This document shows positions 17,665-26,146 of a stretch of DNA of 64,000 nucleotides, piece by piece; within the stretch, counting starts at the first letter, position 1; each line of letters starts with the position of its first letter. Source of the stretch: Myxococcus sp. RHSTA-1-4 (GTDB lineage Bacteria; Myxococcota; Myxococcia; Myxococcales; Myxococcaceae); contig NZ_JAIQDG010000047.1 of assembly GCF_020037125.1 (NCBI RefSeq), forward strand, positions 24,185-88,184, given 5' to 3'. The notes beneath the pieces were generated by a model, which worked only from the letters and a program-made list of their open reading frames with translations, was not told the DNA's origin and did no database searches. A program made the position numbers and the translations under genes.

Positions 17665-18800
17665 GCGGTCCAGCGCGGATGGACGGAGGCCGTCTCGCCA
17701 TCACCGGCATCGGGATGGCGACCTCCCTGGGTGACGCGGTGACGGCCTGCGCGGCCGCGCGGGCGGGGCTGGTCCGGCCACGGCCCCTGCCACTCTTCGC
17801 GGGCATGGACGGGGAGGAGCCCGCGGCTGTAGCGGGCCATCCCTGCGCCGACGTCATGGGGTTCGAGGGGTTCGCCCGCCTCTGCTACCTCACCCGGCTG
17901 GCGCTGGAGGACCTGCTCACGCGGTGGACCCCAGGGGATGTCCCCCCCTCGCGCATCGCCCTGCTCATCAACCTGCCCACCAGCGACGAGCGCCCGCTGC
18001 TGCTCGAGCACCTGGTCCGCGTGGGCAACAGGACCCCCGGAGCACGGGAAGCGGACGTCTTCCTGGGCATGCTCCGGCCGCTGATGCCCCGGGCCCTGCA
18101 AGGGGCCTCGCTGCATGTCCTGCACGACGGCCCCGCGGGAGGAGCCTCCGCGCTCCGCCAGGCCGATGCGCTCCTGGGTTCCCGGCAGGCGGAGCGCTGT
18201 GTCGTTGGAGGCGTGGACAGCTACCTGGATATCCCCACGCTGGAGTGGCTGGAAGCCACCCGGCGGCTCAAGACTCCCGAGCGCCCCACGGGACTGATGC
18301 CGGGTGAGGGTGCCGCGTTCCTGGCCATCGAGCGCGCCTCCGCCCCGCGTGAGCGGCGGGAGATACCCCTGGCGCTTCTCGGCCCCCTCACGCTGCTGGA
18401 GGAGGACGCCAGCGCGGATGAAAGCCAGGCCCCCGGGGAAGTGCTGGCGCGCACCCTGTGCGACGTCCTGGAGCGCAACCCCGAGAGGGACGAGGAGGTC
18501 CGTGTCCTCATCCACGACCTCAACGGGCAGGACCGCCGCTCCCTGGAATGGGGCCACGCGCTGCTTCGGGGCAGCCAGTCCTTTCCGCGCGTCCGGCAGC
18601 TGACACGCTGGCTGCCCGCCGTGAGCTTCGGGGATGTCGGCTGCGCCACCGTCCCCTTCCAGGCCTGCATCGCCGTGCGAGCCCTCGCACGCGGGTACGC
18701 CCTGGGGCGGCAGCTCCTGCTCTGTTGCAGCGAGGACGCGGGGACCCGGGCCGCGCTCATCATCACGGCTCCGGACACGGTGCCTTCCGGACGGAGCTGA
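17661..18800 (+). CDS. ketosynthase-fold protein lacking catalytic residues (cassette B)
   Basis: This 379-residue protein has the ketosynthase opening LAITGIGMATSLGDAV and CVVGGVDSYLD, with PTGLMPGEGAAFLAIE in the middle. Residues needed for condensation are absent: HDGPAGGASA at the Cys region, DLNGQDRRS at the first His, and FGDVGCATV at the second His. It is a probable pseudoenzyme, homologous to the proteins at 8941 and 20231. GTG 17661 overlaps the Imm49 stop; an ATG at 17679 is an alternative. A second PAAR-like gene follows 98 bp later. A structural or chaperone role with T6SS effectors is inferred from conserved neighbourhood only. Confidence 0.75.
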   Translation: MSGPARMDGGRLAITGIGMATSLGDAVTACAAARAGLVRPRPLPLFAGMDGEEPAAVAGHPCADVMGFEGFARLCYLTRLALEDLLTRWTPGDVPPSRIALLINLPTSDERPLLLEHLVRVGNRTPGAREADVFLGMLRPLMPRALQGASLHVLHDGPAGGASALRQADALLGSRQAERCVVGGVDSYLDIPTLEWLEATRRLKTPERPTGLMPGEGAAFLAIERASAPRERREIPLALLGPLTLLEEDASADESQAPGEVLARTLCDVLERNPERDEEVRVLIHDLNGQDRRSLEWGHALLRGSQSFPRVRQLTRWLPAVSFGDVGCATVPFQACIAVRALARGYALGRQLLLCCSEDAGTRAALIITAPDTVPSGRS

Positions 18801-18898
18801 CCCGCCATCCGCCCACACCGTCCCGGCAGGCACCGCGGGGCCGGCTCGCACCGGGGGGCTCCGGTGCGGTACGCTGTCCGTCCACGGAGGAGGACGCC

Positions 18899-19363
18899 AT
18901 GCCCGTCAATACCGGTGTGAACAAGATGTCCGTGGTGACCAAGGACAGCGGCGGTGTCACCTCGGCCTTCCCGGACGTGTGCAAGACGCCCAGCCCGGGC
19001 GGGCCCGTGCCCATTCCGTACCCCAACATCGCCCAGTCCTCGGACACGGACAAAGGCACCAAGAAGGTGTCCGTGGGCGGCAACCCGGTGTGCGTGAAGG
19101 ACTCCAACTTCAAGACGAGCACCGGCGACGAGGCGGGCACCGCGGGCGGCGGCGTGGCCTCCAGCAAGACGAAGGGCAAGGCCGAGTTCGTCAACTTCTC
19201 CTTCGACGTGAAGTTCGAGGGGAAGAACGTGGCGCGCGCCTTCGACCTGATGCTCCACAACGACAAGAACACCCCTCCCTTCCCCGTCATGCAGGGGCCC
19301 GTCGTGGCCATGAGCGGCAGCGAGGACAAGCCCAAGTGCCTCGTGTGCGACCACGAAGTCTAG
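18899..19363 (+). CDS. PAAR-like DUF4150 protein, copy 2 (cassette B)
   Basis: This 154-residue paralogue of the protein at 13468 is nearly identical until about residue 140, then ends differently (SEDKPKCLVCDHEV, again with CxxC). ATG 18899 follows GGAGGAGG. It would cap the T6SS spike and specify cargo. Silent differences are few over most of the gene, so the duplication is recent or is kept homogeneous by gene conversion. It points away from cassette B, as does copy 1 on the other side. Confidence 0.85.
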   Translation: MPVNTGVNKMSVVTKDSGGVTSAFPDVCKTPSPGGPVPIPYPNIAQSSDTDKGTKKVSVGGNPVCVKDSNFKTSTGDEAGTAGGGVASSKTKGKAEFVNFSFDVKFEGKNVARAFDLMLHNDKNTPPFPVMQGPVVAMSGSEDKPKCLVCDHEV

Positions 19364-19422
19364 CCCCCCGGCCGCACGGGGACGGCGGCTGAACGGGCAC
19401 GCGGCCCGCGAGGACTCACGCG

Positions 19423-20208
19423 CTAAGCGAGCGGAACCCGCCATGCAGGCTGAAGCTCCACGGCGGCCTTCCCGAGCGCGAGCCGGGGACAGTAACGCAG
19501 GTAGCTGCCCGGAGGAGGAAGCCCTGCTCGCTCCGCGAGGCGCAGCAGCGCCAGCCCTTCCATCCACAGGTAGCGGTGGGGAAGGAAGCCTCTTCGCGGC
19601 AGGGTGCCCATTCGTGCGTGGCGCTCGGTGACCTCCTCATATGCGGAGTGGGCGGCCTCGAAGGCACTGTGGAAGCCGCGCCCATCTCCTGCCAGGAGGG
19701 CCTTCGCCATCGCGAGCTTGGGGCCCTGAGTCTCCGCGCCCACCGCTTCCAATCGGTCCAGCCGCTCCGTCAACGACGCGCGCCCGGAGGAGTCCGGAAG
19801 CACCAGCTCCCGCAGTACCGCGGCCCAGGCGAAGTCGTCCTCGTACTCCTCACCCCGCTGCCACTGCCGAGCCGAATGCCGGGCAACGTCTACCGCCAGC
19901 GTCCACTGCTCCGCGACGACCGCATCCAGGAGCGGCACGTTCCAGGTCGCCGGTGGGGGTGTCCAGCCCTGCCGCGCCAGCCAGACCAACAGCCGGCGCC
20001 AGTTCTCCGCGGACTGAGCGAGGTTCTGGAAGAAGAAGCGCGCACTGCCTTCGAGGAGCAACGCGCCGGCCGCCAGGACCTGGAAGTGCTGGCAGACGGT
20101 GTCCACCTTCCGGACGAGGGTGTCGCGGTCAGCGGCCGGATTGAACCGGTCCAGCAACCCGGGAAGCGTTTCCAGGGAGTCTTCAACGAGGTCGGCGAGC
20201 TCGCTCAT
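19423..20208 (-). CDS. Imm49-family immunity protein (cassette C)
   Basis: This 261-residue helical protein begins MSELADLVEDSLETLPGLL, a typical Imm49 opening, and contains SAENWRRLLVWLARQGW, EYEDDFAWAAVLREL and HRYLWMEGLALLRLAE. ATG 20208 was chosen because it matches that opening and lies 22 bp after the ketosynthase-like stop; upstream codons of the same frame overlap that gene. It is the last gene of minus-strand cassette C and converges on the second PAAR-like gene. Predicted role: cytoplasmic antitoxin. Confidence 0.8.
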   Translation of the reverse strand: MSELADLVEDSLETLPGLLDRFNPAADRDTLVRKVDTVCQHFQVLAAGALLLEGSARFFFQNLAQSAENWRRLLVWLARQGWTPPPATWNVPLLDAVVAEQWTLAVDVARHSARQWQRGEEYEDDFAWAAVLRELVLPDSSGRASLTERLDRLEAVGAETQGPKLAMAKALLAGDGRGFHSAFEAAHSAYEEVTERHARMGTLPRRGFLPHRYLWMEGLALLRLAERAGLPPPGSYLRYCPRLALGKAAVELQPAWRVPLA

Positions 20209-20230
20209 GGGGGAGTTCCCGGGCAGTCCG

Positions 20231-21331
20231 TCAGGTGCGAGGAGCGGAGGGGGCGGAGACGATGAGCGCGGCGCGTTCAGGCCCATCCGACGCGGAGAGC
20301 ACGGCCATGACGGGCGCGGGTGCATGGTTCCGTTGGATGCCTCGGACAGCCACGCACAGTCCGACCGCGCCGGACGCAGCGCCCGTGTTTCCGAAGCCCG
20401 TCGCGGGGAGCCAGACGCTCAGTCCACCCTGGCCAACGCCCTGGCCACGCAGCGACAGCTGCAGCCCCCCCAGCTCCATGGCGCGGCGCTGCTCGCCGTC
20501 ATGGTCGCTGACGAGGACCCACTTGTCCCTTGGGGCCTCGGCCCCCTCGAGCGCGGCGAGCAGGCACTGCGTCAGGGCGTGGCCCAGCGGGGGGGCGTCG
20601 GACGCCTCGGCCCGGGGCTCATGGCCCAGCATCACGCCGCGCAGCAAGGCCAGCGGCGCGGAGCCTTCGCCACTCCGGGGCGCCGTGAGGAGGGTGACCA
20701 CGGCCGCCTCGCCCGGGATGAAGCCCACGGGATTGTCGGGAGTCTTGAGCCAGCCCTCCCCCATCATGGCCTCCAGGACCTCCGGTATCACCAGGCTGTC
20801 GACCGCGGCCACGAGGCAGGCGGGAAAGTCCCGCTGCCGCAATCCCCGGTGGGCCGCCGCCACGGCGCTGGCGAAGGCGGCATGTCCCCCGCCGAAGAAG
20901 TGCCAGGGCTGGCGCCCGCGCCACAGCCCGAGGTTCTCGAAGACCTGCTCCAGCACCCGCGTCCCGAGCGCCGAGGCCTTGCCCGGGACATCCCGCCAGA
21001 GTTCCTGCTCGACGGGGATGCCTCGCGACATCGGGTCTGGCACCGCGAGGAAGACGGGCAGTTCGGCGAGCCGCGGCAGGTCGCCGGCGGGAGCCAGGTC
21101 CTGGAAGGCCTCCCCCAGCAGGGCCACCAGCCGCCCCACGCCCCTGAGCCCGAAAGTCACGCCGGACGCTTCGAGCACCGGCAGGGGCTGGGGGTCACTC
21201 TCTCCCTCCGCCCGGCAGACGAGGTCCCGCGAGGGAGCCACTCGGGAGATGCCAGCCCGGAAGGCCGCGCATGCCTGGACGACGCCCCCGAGCGGCGAGC
21301 TCATCCCCAGGGCGGTGATGCGGGGGTTCAC
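20231..21331 (-). CDS. ketosynthase-fold protein lacking catalytic residues (cassette C)
   Basis: This 366-residue protein opens RITALGMSSPLGGVVQA, then has LVAAVDSLVIP and NPVGFIPGEAAVVTLL, the same core as the proteins at 8941 and 17661. The catalytic positions are changed: GGGHAAFASA at the Cys site, DHDGEQRRA at the first His and GFGNTGAASGA at the second. It lies between Imm11 and Imm49 with gaps of 15 and 22 bp. Three independent cassettes keep this fold while none keeps the active site, which argues for a non-enzymatic role. Confidence 0.75.
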   Translation of the reverse strand: MNPRITALGMSSPLGGVVQACAAFRAGISRVAPSRDLVCRAEGESDPQPLPVLEASGVTFGLRGVGRLVALLGEAFQDLAPAGDLPRLAELPVFLAVPDPMSRGIPVEQELWRDVPGKASALGTRVLEQVFENLGLWRGRQPWHFFGGGHAAFASAVAAAHRGLRQRDFPACLVAAVDSLVIPEVLEAMMGEGWLKTPDNPVGFIPGEAAVVTLLTAPRSGEGSAPLALLRGVMLGHEPRAEASDAPPLGHALTQCLLAALEGAEAPRDKWVLVSDHDGEQRRAMELGGLQLSLRGQGVGQGGLSVWLPATGFGNTGAASGAVGLCVAVRGIQRNHAPAPVMAVLSASDGPERAALIVSAPSAPRT

Positions 21332-21346
21332 GGAGGCTCCTGTCGC

Positions 21347-21934
21347 TCAGACGAGGTCCGAGCCATCCCAACCGTCAGCCGGGTAGACGTGTAGGCCGGT
21401 GACTCCCTCGGACTTGAGCGCATCCAGGAGCCGCTGGTGCATCATGAACCGGTACATCATCCGTGAGGGCCGGAAGAGCAGTGCCTTCGGGTCGATGTTC
21501 TGAGGGGAGAGCACCAGCTTCTTCATCGTCTTGATCTGGTCCTCGTCCAGAGCCCCCATCTTGTACACGGAGTGCTCCATGTCGATGGCGTCCTGACCGC
21601 CCAGCGCATGGAGCACGAAGTACTCGGTAGCGGCCACGTTGCCCTTGTGGTCCTTCAGCACGACGGGCAGGAACTCGCAGTTACCCACCTCCAGGGCATC
21701 CATCACCCGCTTCACACGGGAGGAGACCACGAGCACCGGCAGCACCGCCGTGACGAAGTCGTACACCTTGATGAACTGCGGGAAGAGCGACGAGAACTTC
21801 ATGACGCCGCCCTGGGGGAACTCCGCCGCCAGACTTCCGCCCATTCCGAAGAGGAACTCTTCCGGGCTTCCATCCGGAAGCATGTCCAGGACGGCTCCGC
21901 CATTCGGCTTCTCCGAGACAATCCAGTAGCTCAT
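21347..21934 (-). CDS. Imm11-family (DUF1629) immunity protein (cassette C)
   Basis: This 195-residue protein has CEFLPVVLKDHKGN and EYFVLHALGGQDAID, corresponding to the Imm11 core. Its start overlaps the AHH toxin stop by four bases, the tight coupling expected of an antitoxin made with its toxin. N- and C-terminal regions differ clearly from the other Imm11 copies. Confidence 0.85.
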   Translation of the reverse strand: MSYWIVSEKPNGGAVLDMLPDGSPEEFLFGMGGSLAAEFPQGGVMKFSSLFPQFIKVYDFVTAVLPVLVVSSRVKRVMDALEVGNCEFLPVVLKDHKGNVAATEYFVLHALGGQDAIDMEHSVYKMGALDEDQIKTMKKLVLSPQNIDPKALLFRPSRMMYRFMMHQRLLDALKSEGVTGLHVYPADGWDGSDLV

Positions 21935-22914
21935 GGAGCAACCTTGCGCGCGGAGAGAGCCTTGAAGGGATATATCTTCCCGGAGTCAGACTTTCCCATG
22001 AGCAACTCCGTGGAGCGATTGCCCAGACTGGGGTCGGCCATTTCCTGAAGGCCCATGGTTACCGCCTGAATGCCTAACTCACAGAGATTGTCCCACATCT
22101 TCTCCTCGGTTTCATGAAGGTCGTCGACGATGGCGTCCAGGATTTGATGAGGCTTCTTCTTCTGAGCGATGCGCTTCTTGATGTCCGCTGCAATCCTCTT
22201 GATTTCCCGCAGCACCAGGACCGTCCAGGGCGGGTGGTCCGATGGGTGCTGGACCATGGCGTGAACCGGAACGTGCTGGTTCTTCGCCGGTAGCATCGCG
22301 ATGTTGTGTCCGTTGTTGATGTCGTAGGGTGTCAGGCTCAAGTAGACACGAGCCCTGGCATCGAGAACGGGCTTCCCATCCGTCTCGTAGTGGAAGGCCT
22401 CGTACGGAAGAACGTGGTGCGCCGCGAACTTGTAGGGGCGCCCATTCTTGTCAGCCAGGGGGAAGACCTTCTGGATCCATACCAGGCTCGCGCTGACCTG
22501 TTTGACGATCTCCATCCGCTGCACGTAGCAGTAATGGTTTCGAGGACCCGGCAGGGCACCTCCCTTTTCCGGAAAGCTTGCGTACGTCACCCACTCGTCC
22601 TTGCTGTGGGCAGCCTTCTCCCAGTTGGAGTTACGGATCCGGGGTGCCACTCCCTTGGGCACCTGGCTCAGTCTGGAGCGCCCGTGGTCGTTGTAGACGC
22701 CCCGTCCCTTCTTCGCGTGGAGATAGCGGGTCCCCCGGAACCGGTACTCGGAATCCTTGATGAGGATCGCACGAGCAGGCTGGCTGCCGTCGATGTGCTG
22801 CTCCTCTCCTTCCTTGGGAGGAGGGTCCTTCATGCATTGGGGATAGTCTCCCCTCAGCTCCGGATAGGGCTTGTTGAGCCATTCCGACGTGAGCGGCTTG
22901 AAGATTTTCGGCAT
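21931..22914 (-). CDS. AHH-type nuclease toxin (cassette C)
   Basis: This 327-residue protein has the AHH motif FAAHHVLPYEAFHYE near residue 160-170, YDINNGHNIAMLP about 40 residues later, and a histidine-rich segment VHAMVQHPSDHP, all expected of AHH nucleases of the His-Me finger fold. ATG 22914 follows AGGAGGGG and was preferred over an upstream frame extension. No delivery domain is visible; it is probably loaded through accessory proteins such as DUF2169 or a PAAR-like protein. The GC content looks lower than surrounding genes. Its immunity gene overlaps its stop codon. Confidence 0.85.
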   Translation of the reverse strand: MPKIFKPLTSEWLNKPYPELRGDYPQCMKDPPPKEGEEQHIDGSQPARAILIKDSEYRFRGTRYLHAKKGRGVYNDHGRSRLSQVPKGVAPRIRNSNWEKAAHSKDEWVTYASFPEKGGALPGPRNHYCYVQRMEIVKQVSASLVWIQKVFPLADKNGRPYKFAAHHVLPYEAFHYETDGKPVLDARARVYLSLTPYDINNGHNIAMLPAKNQHVPVHAMVQHPSDHPPWTVLVLREIKRIAADIKKRIAQKKKPHQILDAIVDDLHETEEKMWDNLCELGIQAVTMGLQEMADPSLGNRSTELLMGKSDSGKIYPFKALSARKVAP

Positions 22915-23170
22915 GAGTCGCCCCTCCTGAGAACCGCGTCCCGGCCCTGGCAATATATCAGAGCCCCCTCGTGAGCCCCTACACCGGGGACCATGAACCC
23001 CGGACAGCCGAGCCCCGGAAGTCCGCGCCGTGCCCGGGCCCGCCACCTGAACGTGCCCCGAAGCCGAGGAACCGCCTGCTCGCAGGATTCGCACCGCATG
23101 GGTACCTCACGGTAATCTCGCGCCGGCAGAGGTCTTCGACATCCCCGACCTCCAACGCAAAGAGGCCCCC

Positions 23171-23695
23171 ATGAGCGTGCTTCCCGATGACAAGGCCGCC
23201 CTCCCGGCGCCCCAGACGCAGGAGCCCATTCTCGGCAGCCGGGCCGGACACCTCGTCGGACTCGATGCGTCCGGCAACCCTCGTATCGACTTCCCGGGGA
23301 ACACCGCCGGCCCCGTGCCAGCGCGGCTGGCCACCGTCCTCGACGGCAAGGCGCTCCAGGAAGCCGTCGCCCGCGGGCAGAAGGTGGTCCTCCTCTTCGA
23401 GAACGGAGACCCGGGCCTGCCCTTCATCATGGGTCTCATCCAGGAGCCGAGCGCCACACCCCTGCTGGATGCCCTGCTGGAGAGCCCGCCCGAAGCGACG
23501 GCCCGGCGGCCCCTGGAAGCCCATGTGGATGGCAAGCGCGTGGTCATCGAGGGCCAGGACGAAATCGTCCTCAAGTGCGGTGAGGCCAGCATCACCCTGC
23601 GGCGCAACGGCAGGGTCATCGTGAAGGGGACGCGCCTGGACTCCCGGGCCACGGGCACCCACCGCATCAAGGGTGGCGCGGTGGAGATCAACTGA
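23171..23695 (+). CDS. DUF6484-type T6SS-associated protein (cassette D)
   Basis: This 174-residue paralogue of the protein at 12933 has AGHLVGLDASGNPRIDFPGN, VVLLFENGDPGLPFIMGLIQ, EAHVDGKRVVIEGQDEIVL and CGEASITLRRNG. The tail GTHRIKGGAVEIN parallels VHRIRGGKVQIN of the first copy. The short-strand pattern resembles T6SS spike tips. It is the first gene of plus-strand cassette D, divergent from the AHH toxin of cassette C across 256 bp, with the TIGR02270 gene starting five bases after its stop. Confidence 0.75.
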   Translation: MSVLPDDKAALPAPQTQEPILGSRAGHLVGLDASGNPRIDFPGNTAGPVPARLATVLDGKALQEAVARGQKVVLLFENGDPGLPFIMGLIQEPSATPLLDALLESPPEATARRPLEAHVDGKRVVIEGQDEIVLKCGEASITLRRNGRVIVKGTRLDSRATGTHRIKGGAVEIN

Positions 23696-23699
23696 AGCC

Positions 23700-25025
23700 A
23701 TGGCCGAGCTCAGCGGACGACCATTGCACTGGGACCTCTACGAGGAGCACCTCGACGAGGCGGCCTTCCGGTGGAGCCAGTGGGAGCAGGCGCTCGACGC
23801 CCCCGACTACACGCTGGAGGAGGTGGCGGAGCTGGAGGAGCACGTCGCGGCGCACGTGGACGGGCTGGTGCTGGGGGGTGAGCCCGTGGTGGAGCGCCTG
23901 CTGGTGCCCGCGCTGGCGGATGAGCCCGAGCGCGTCGTCGCGGCGGCGCTCGCGCTGCTCCAGGCGGAGGCGCCTTTCGGGCCCGCCGCCGTGCTCGCCG
24001 CGCTGCCCGGGGCCGAGCCTCCCGCGCTCACCGCGCTCCGTCGTGCGTTCGAGCTGGCCCCGACGCCCGCCATCCCCACGGACTTCCCGGCGCTCCTGAA
24101 GAAGGAGGACGCCGTCCCTGAGTTGCTCGCCCTGGTGCTCGACACGCTGGGCGCGCACGGGCTGGCCACGGCTCCGCTGTGCTCGCCGTTCCTCACCCAC
24201 CCGGAGCCCCTCGTGGCCGCCGCCGCCCTGCGCGCCGCCAACCGCGCCCGGCTGCCACTGGAGCCGGCCCAGCTCTCTGGCGCGCTGGAATCGGATGAGC
24301 CCGCGCTCCGCGATGCCGCCATCCTCGCGGGCCTCATGGGCGGACACCGTGCGGCCTGGGCGGCCTGCCAGTCCGCCGTCGAGTCTCGCGCGCCCGGCGG
24401 CCGGCTGCCCCTGCTGCTGCTGGGAATGAGCGGGGATGAGCGGGACGTGAAGCGGCTGCTGGACCTGCTTCCCGATGAGAAGCTCCGGCCGCGGGTGCTG
24501 TTCGCGCTCGGTTTCTCCGGCCGCGTGGCCGCCGCCGATGCCTGCGTGGAGCTGATGCGGCACAAGCCCGTCGCCGCGCTCGCGGGCGAGGCCTTCAGCG
24601 CCATCACCGGGCTGCGCATCGCGGAGGAGTACGCGGCCCCTCGTGAGGAGGAGGACGAGGCGCTCCCACCGCTGGAGGAAGAGGACCTCGACGCGGACCT
24701 CTCGTCCAAGCCCGAGGACTCACTGCCCAAGCCCCGGCCCGAGCGTGTGGCGGCGTGGTGGCAGCAGGAGCGCCAGCGGCTGGACACGAAGCAGCGCTAC
24801 CTCGCGGGTCAGCCCTTCACTCCGCGGGCCCTGCTCGACGCGCTCGCCAGCGCGCCCATGCGGCGCCGTCATGCGCTGGCGCTGGAGCTGGCGCTGCGCG
24901 GCCGGGGCTCGATTCAGGTGCCCACGCGGGCATTCATGACTCAGCAGCTTGCCGCGTTGAAGGCGGCACGCTCGGTGCCAGCTTCCTCGTTCAGCCGGCC
25001 GTTCGCCGAGGGGCTCCGGGGCTGA
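23700..25025 (+). CDS. TIGR02270-family HEAT-like protein (cassette D)
   Basis: This 441-residue protein opens like its paralogue at 10072 (YEEHLDEAAFRWSQWEQAL) and has alanine/leucine-rich helical repeats. An acidic linker lies near residues 310-345 (EEEDEALPPLEEEDLDADL), and QPFTPRALLDALASAP is close to the C terminus. The family occurs in T6SS clusters and has no known reaction; binding or scaffolding is the likely role. ATG 23700 is directly behind the DUF6484 stop. Confidence 0.8.
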   Translation: MAELSGRPLHWDLYEEHLDEAAFRWSQWEQALDAPDYTLEEVAELEEHVAAHVDGLVLGGEPVVERLLVPALADEPERVVAAALALLQAEAPFGPAAVLAALPGAEPPALTALRRAFELAPTPAIPTDFPALLKKEDAVPELLALVLDTLGAHGLATAPLCSPFLTHPEPLVAAAALRAANRARLPLEPAQLSGALESDEPALRDAAILAGLMGGHRAAWAACQSAVESRAPGGRLPLLLLGMSGDERDVKRLLDLLPDEKLRPRVLFALGFSGRVAAADACVELMRHKPVAALAGEAFSAITGLRIAEEYAAPREEEDEALPPLEEEDLDADLSSKPEDSLPKPRPERVAAWWQQERQRLDTKQRYLAGQPFTPRALLDALASAPMRRRHALALELALRGRGSIQVPTRAFMTQQLAALKAARSVPASSFSRPFAEGLRG

Positions 25026-25093
25026 ATGCGTGCCGTGGTGCCCCCTGGCAACCTCTTCTGACTCCACGAGTCTTCCTCGCGCGTGAGAACACC

Positions 25094-26146
25094 ATGGCAA
25101 TGAGTCTGGACACCCTCACAGTGGAGACATTGGCCGAAACGCCCCTGGTCGATGTCGCGGAGCTGCTCGTGGCGCGAAAGCCCGCGGCCTTCCGCGAACG
25201 CCTCTTGGCGGTCGACATGGCCGAACTCACCGAGATGCCCGACGACATCGCGCAGGCGTACGGCTGGCGCGCACCCGAGGAGCTCGCGACGTGGAGGGCC
25301 ATCGAACTCGCCCTGGACCTCGACGAAGACACCGAGGGTTTCTGGAAGTCCGGCGGCCTGTCGCTTGGGCTGGACCTCTATCCCGACGCGCTGAGCCCGT
25401 CGGACGAGGAGCTGGATGAGGGGAGTTTCCTGCCCCCAGGCGCAGAGGTACTCTTCGCGGGCCTCTTCCGCCTCTGCGAGCATGCATCGGGAGATCGCAC
25501 GCTCGTCAGCCTGCTGCCGGATCCACTCGGCCTGCTGCGCGTCCATTCATACTCGCACGACACCGGCCGGCTCGGCAGGCCGCGCAGCCTCAAGAGCTTC
25601 GTTCTCAATACGTGGCTGTCGGAGATGGACCCCGGTGAAGGCCCCCGCCGCCCCGGGCAGGTCGGCATCGCCCGCTTCAAACAGCTGGTGCGCATGGCGG
25701 AAGCCTTCGATGAGCGCCTGGAGTCCGTCAGGCGCGACCAGCAACCTCCGGCGTTTCGCGACAGCGCAAAGCTCCACGCACGCTCCCGATGGCTCATCGA
25801 CCTGCTCTGGGGGACTCCGAGCGTGTCCCTCGCCGAGGAGCTCACGCAGGCACCCGGCCTGGAAGACTGGGAGGCCGAGAAGCCTCTCCTCCTGGAACAA
25901 CCGCAGTTTGCCAACTACTGGATGGTTGCGCACTACTTCCTGGGCAACGACGCCGCCTGCGACGAAGCCGTGGAGCAGGGTGCGCAGGCCCGTCCGGACC
26001 CCACCCGGTGGCTGGCCCAGCTCGTCAGGAGACAGCGCGATAATCCTGGCACGGCGCGCATCGGGCGCACGGGTCCCCGGGAGCTGGCGGAACTCCGGCG
26101 GCAGGTGCGCGCCGCGGCCCGCCCCTCCCAACTCGCAGGACGCTGA
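25094..26146 (+). CDS. unrecognised 350-residue protein, possible SUKH-like domain (cassette D)
   Basis: The ATG at 25094 opens a 350-residue acidic protein. I do not recognise the family with certainty. Around residues 115-180, LFAGLFRLCEHASGDRTLV is followed by VHSYSHDTGRLGRPRSLKSF, a pattern that recalls SMI1/KNR4 (SUKH) immunity proteins, whose core has a dGsGD segment, an aromatic-HD segment and a SF.eF motif. The C terminus is arginine-rich. It sits where a toxin or immunity gene would be expected, downstream of TIGR02270 and upstream of a toxin fragment. Immunity or adaptor role is a weak inference. Confidence 0.55.
   Translation: MAMSLDTLTVETLAETPLVDVAELLVARKPAAFRERLLAVDMAELTEMPDDIAQAYGWRAPEELATWRAIELALDLDEDTEGFWKSGGLSLGLDLYPDALSPSDEELDEGSFLPPGAEVLFAGLFRLCEHASGDRTLVSLLPDPLGLLRVHSYSHDTGRLGRPRSLKSFVLNTWLSEMDPGEGPRRPGQVGIARFKQLVRMAEAFDERLESVRRDQQPPAFRDSAKLHARSRWLIDLLWGTPSVSLAEELTQAPGLEDWEAEKPLLLEQPQFANYWMVAHYFLGNDAACDEAVEQGAQARPDPTRWLAQLVRRQRDNPGTARIGRTGPRELAELRRQVRAAARPSQLAGR

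Larger units (their letters stand above)
13468..19363. repeat. inverted near-identical PAAR-like genes flanking cassette B
   Basis: The arms are 13468-13932 (minus) and 18899-19363 (plus), 465 bp each and roughly 95 percent identical by eye over the first 430 bp. They bracket about 5 kb holding DUF2169, the broken AHH toxin, Imm11, Imm49 and the ketosynthase-like gene. Homologous recombination between the arms could invert that segment. Confidence 0.6.

Noticed and set aside
8941..21331. Fatty-acid or polyketide synthesis by the ketosynthase-like genes
   Set aside because: All three lack the catalytic Cys and His residues, and no acyl carrier protein, reductase or acyltransferase lies nearby.
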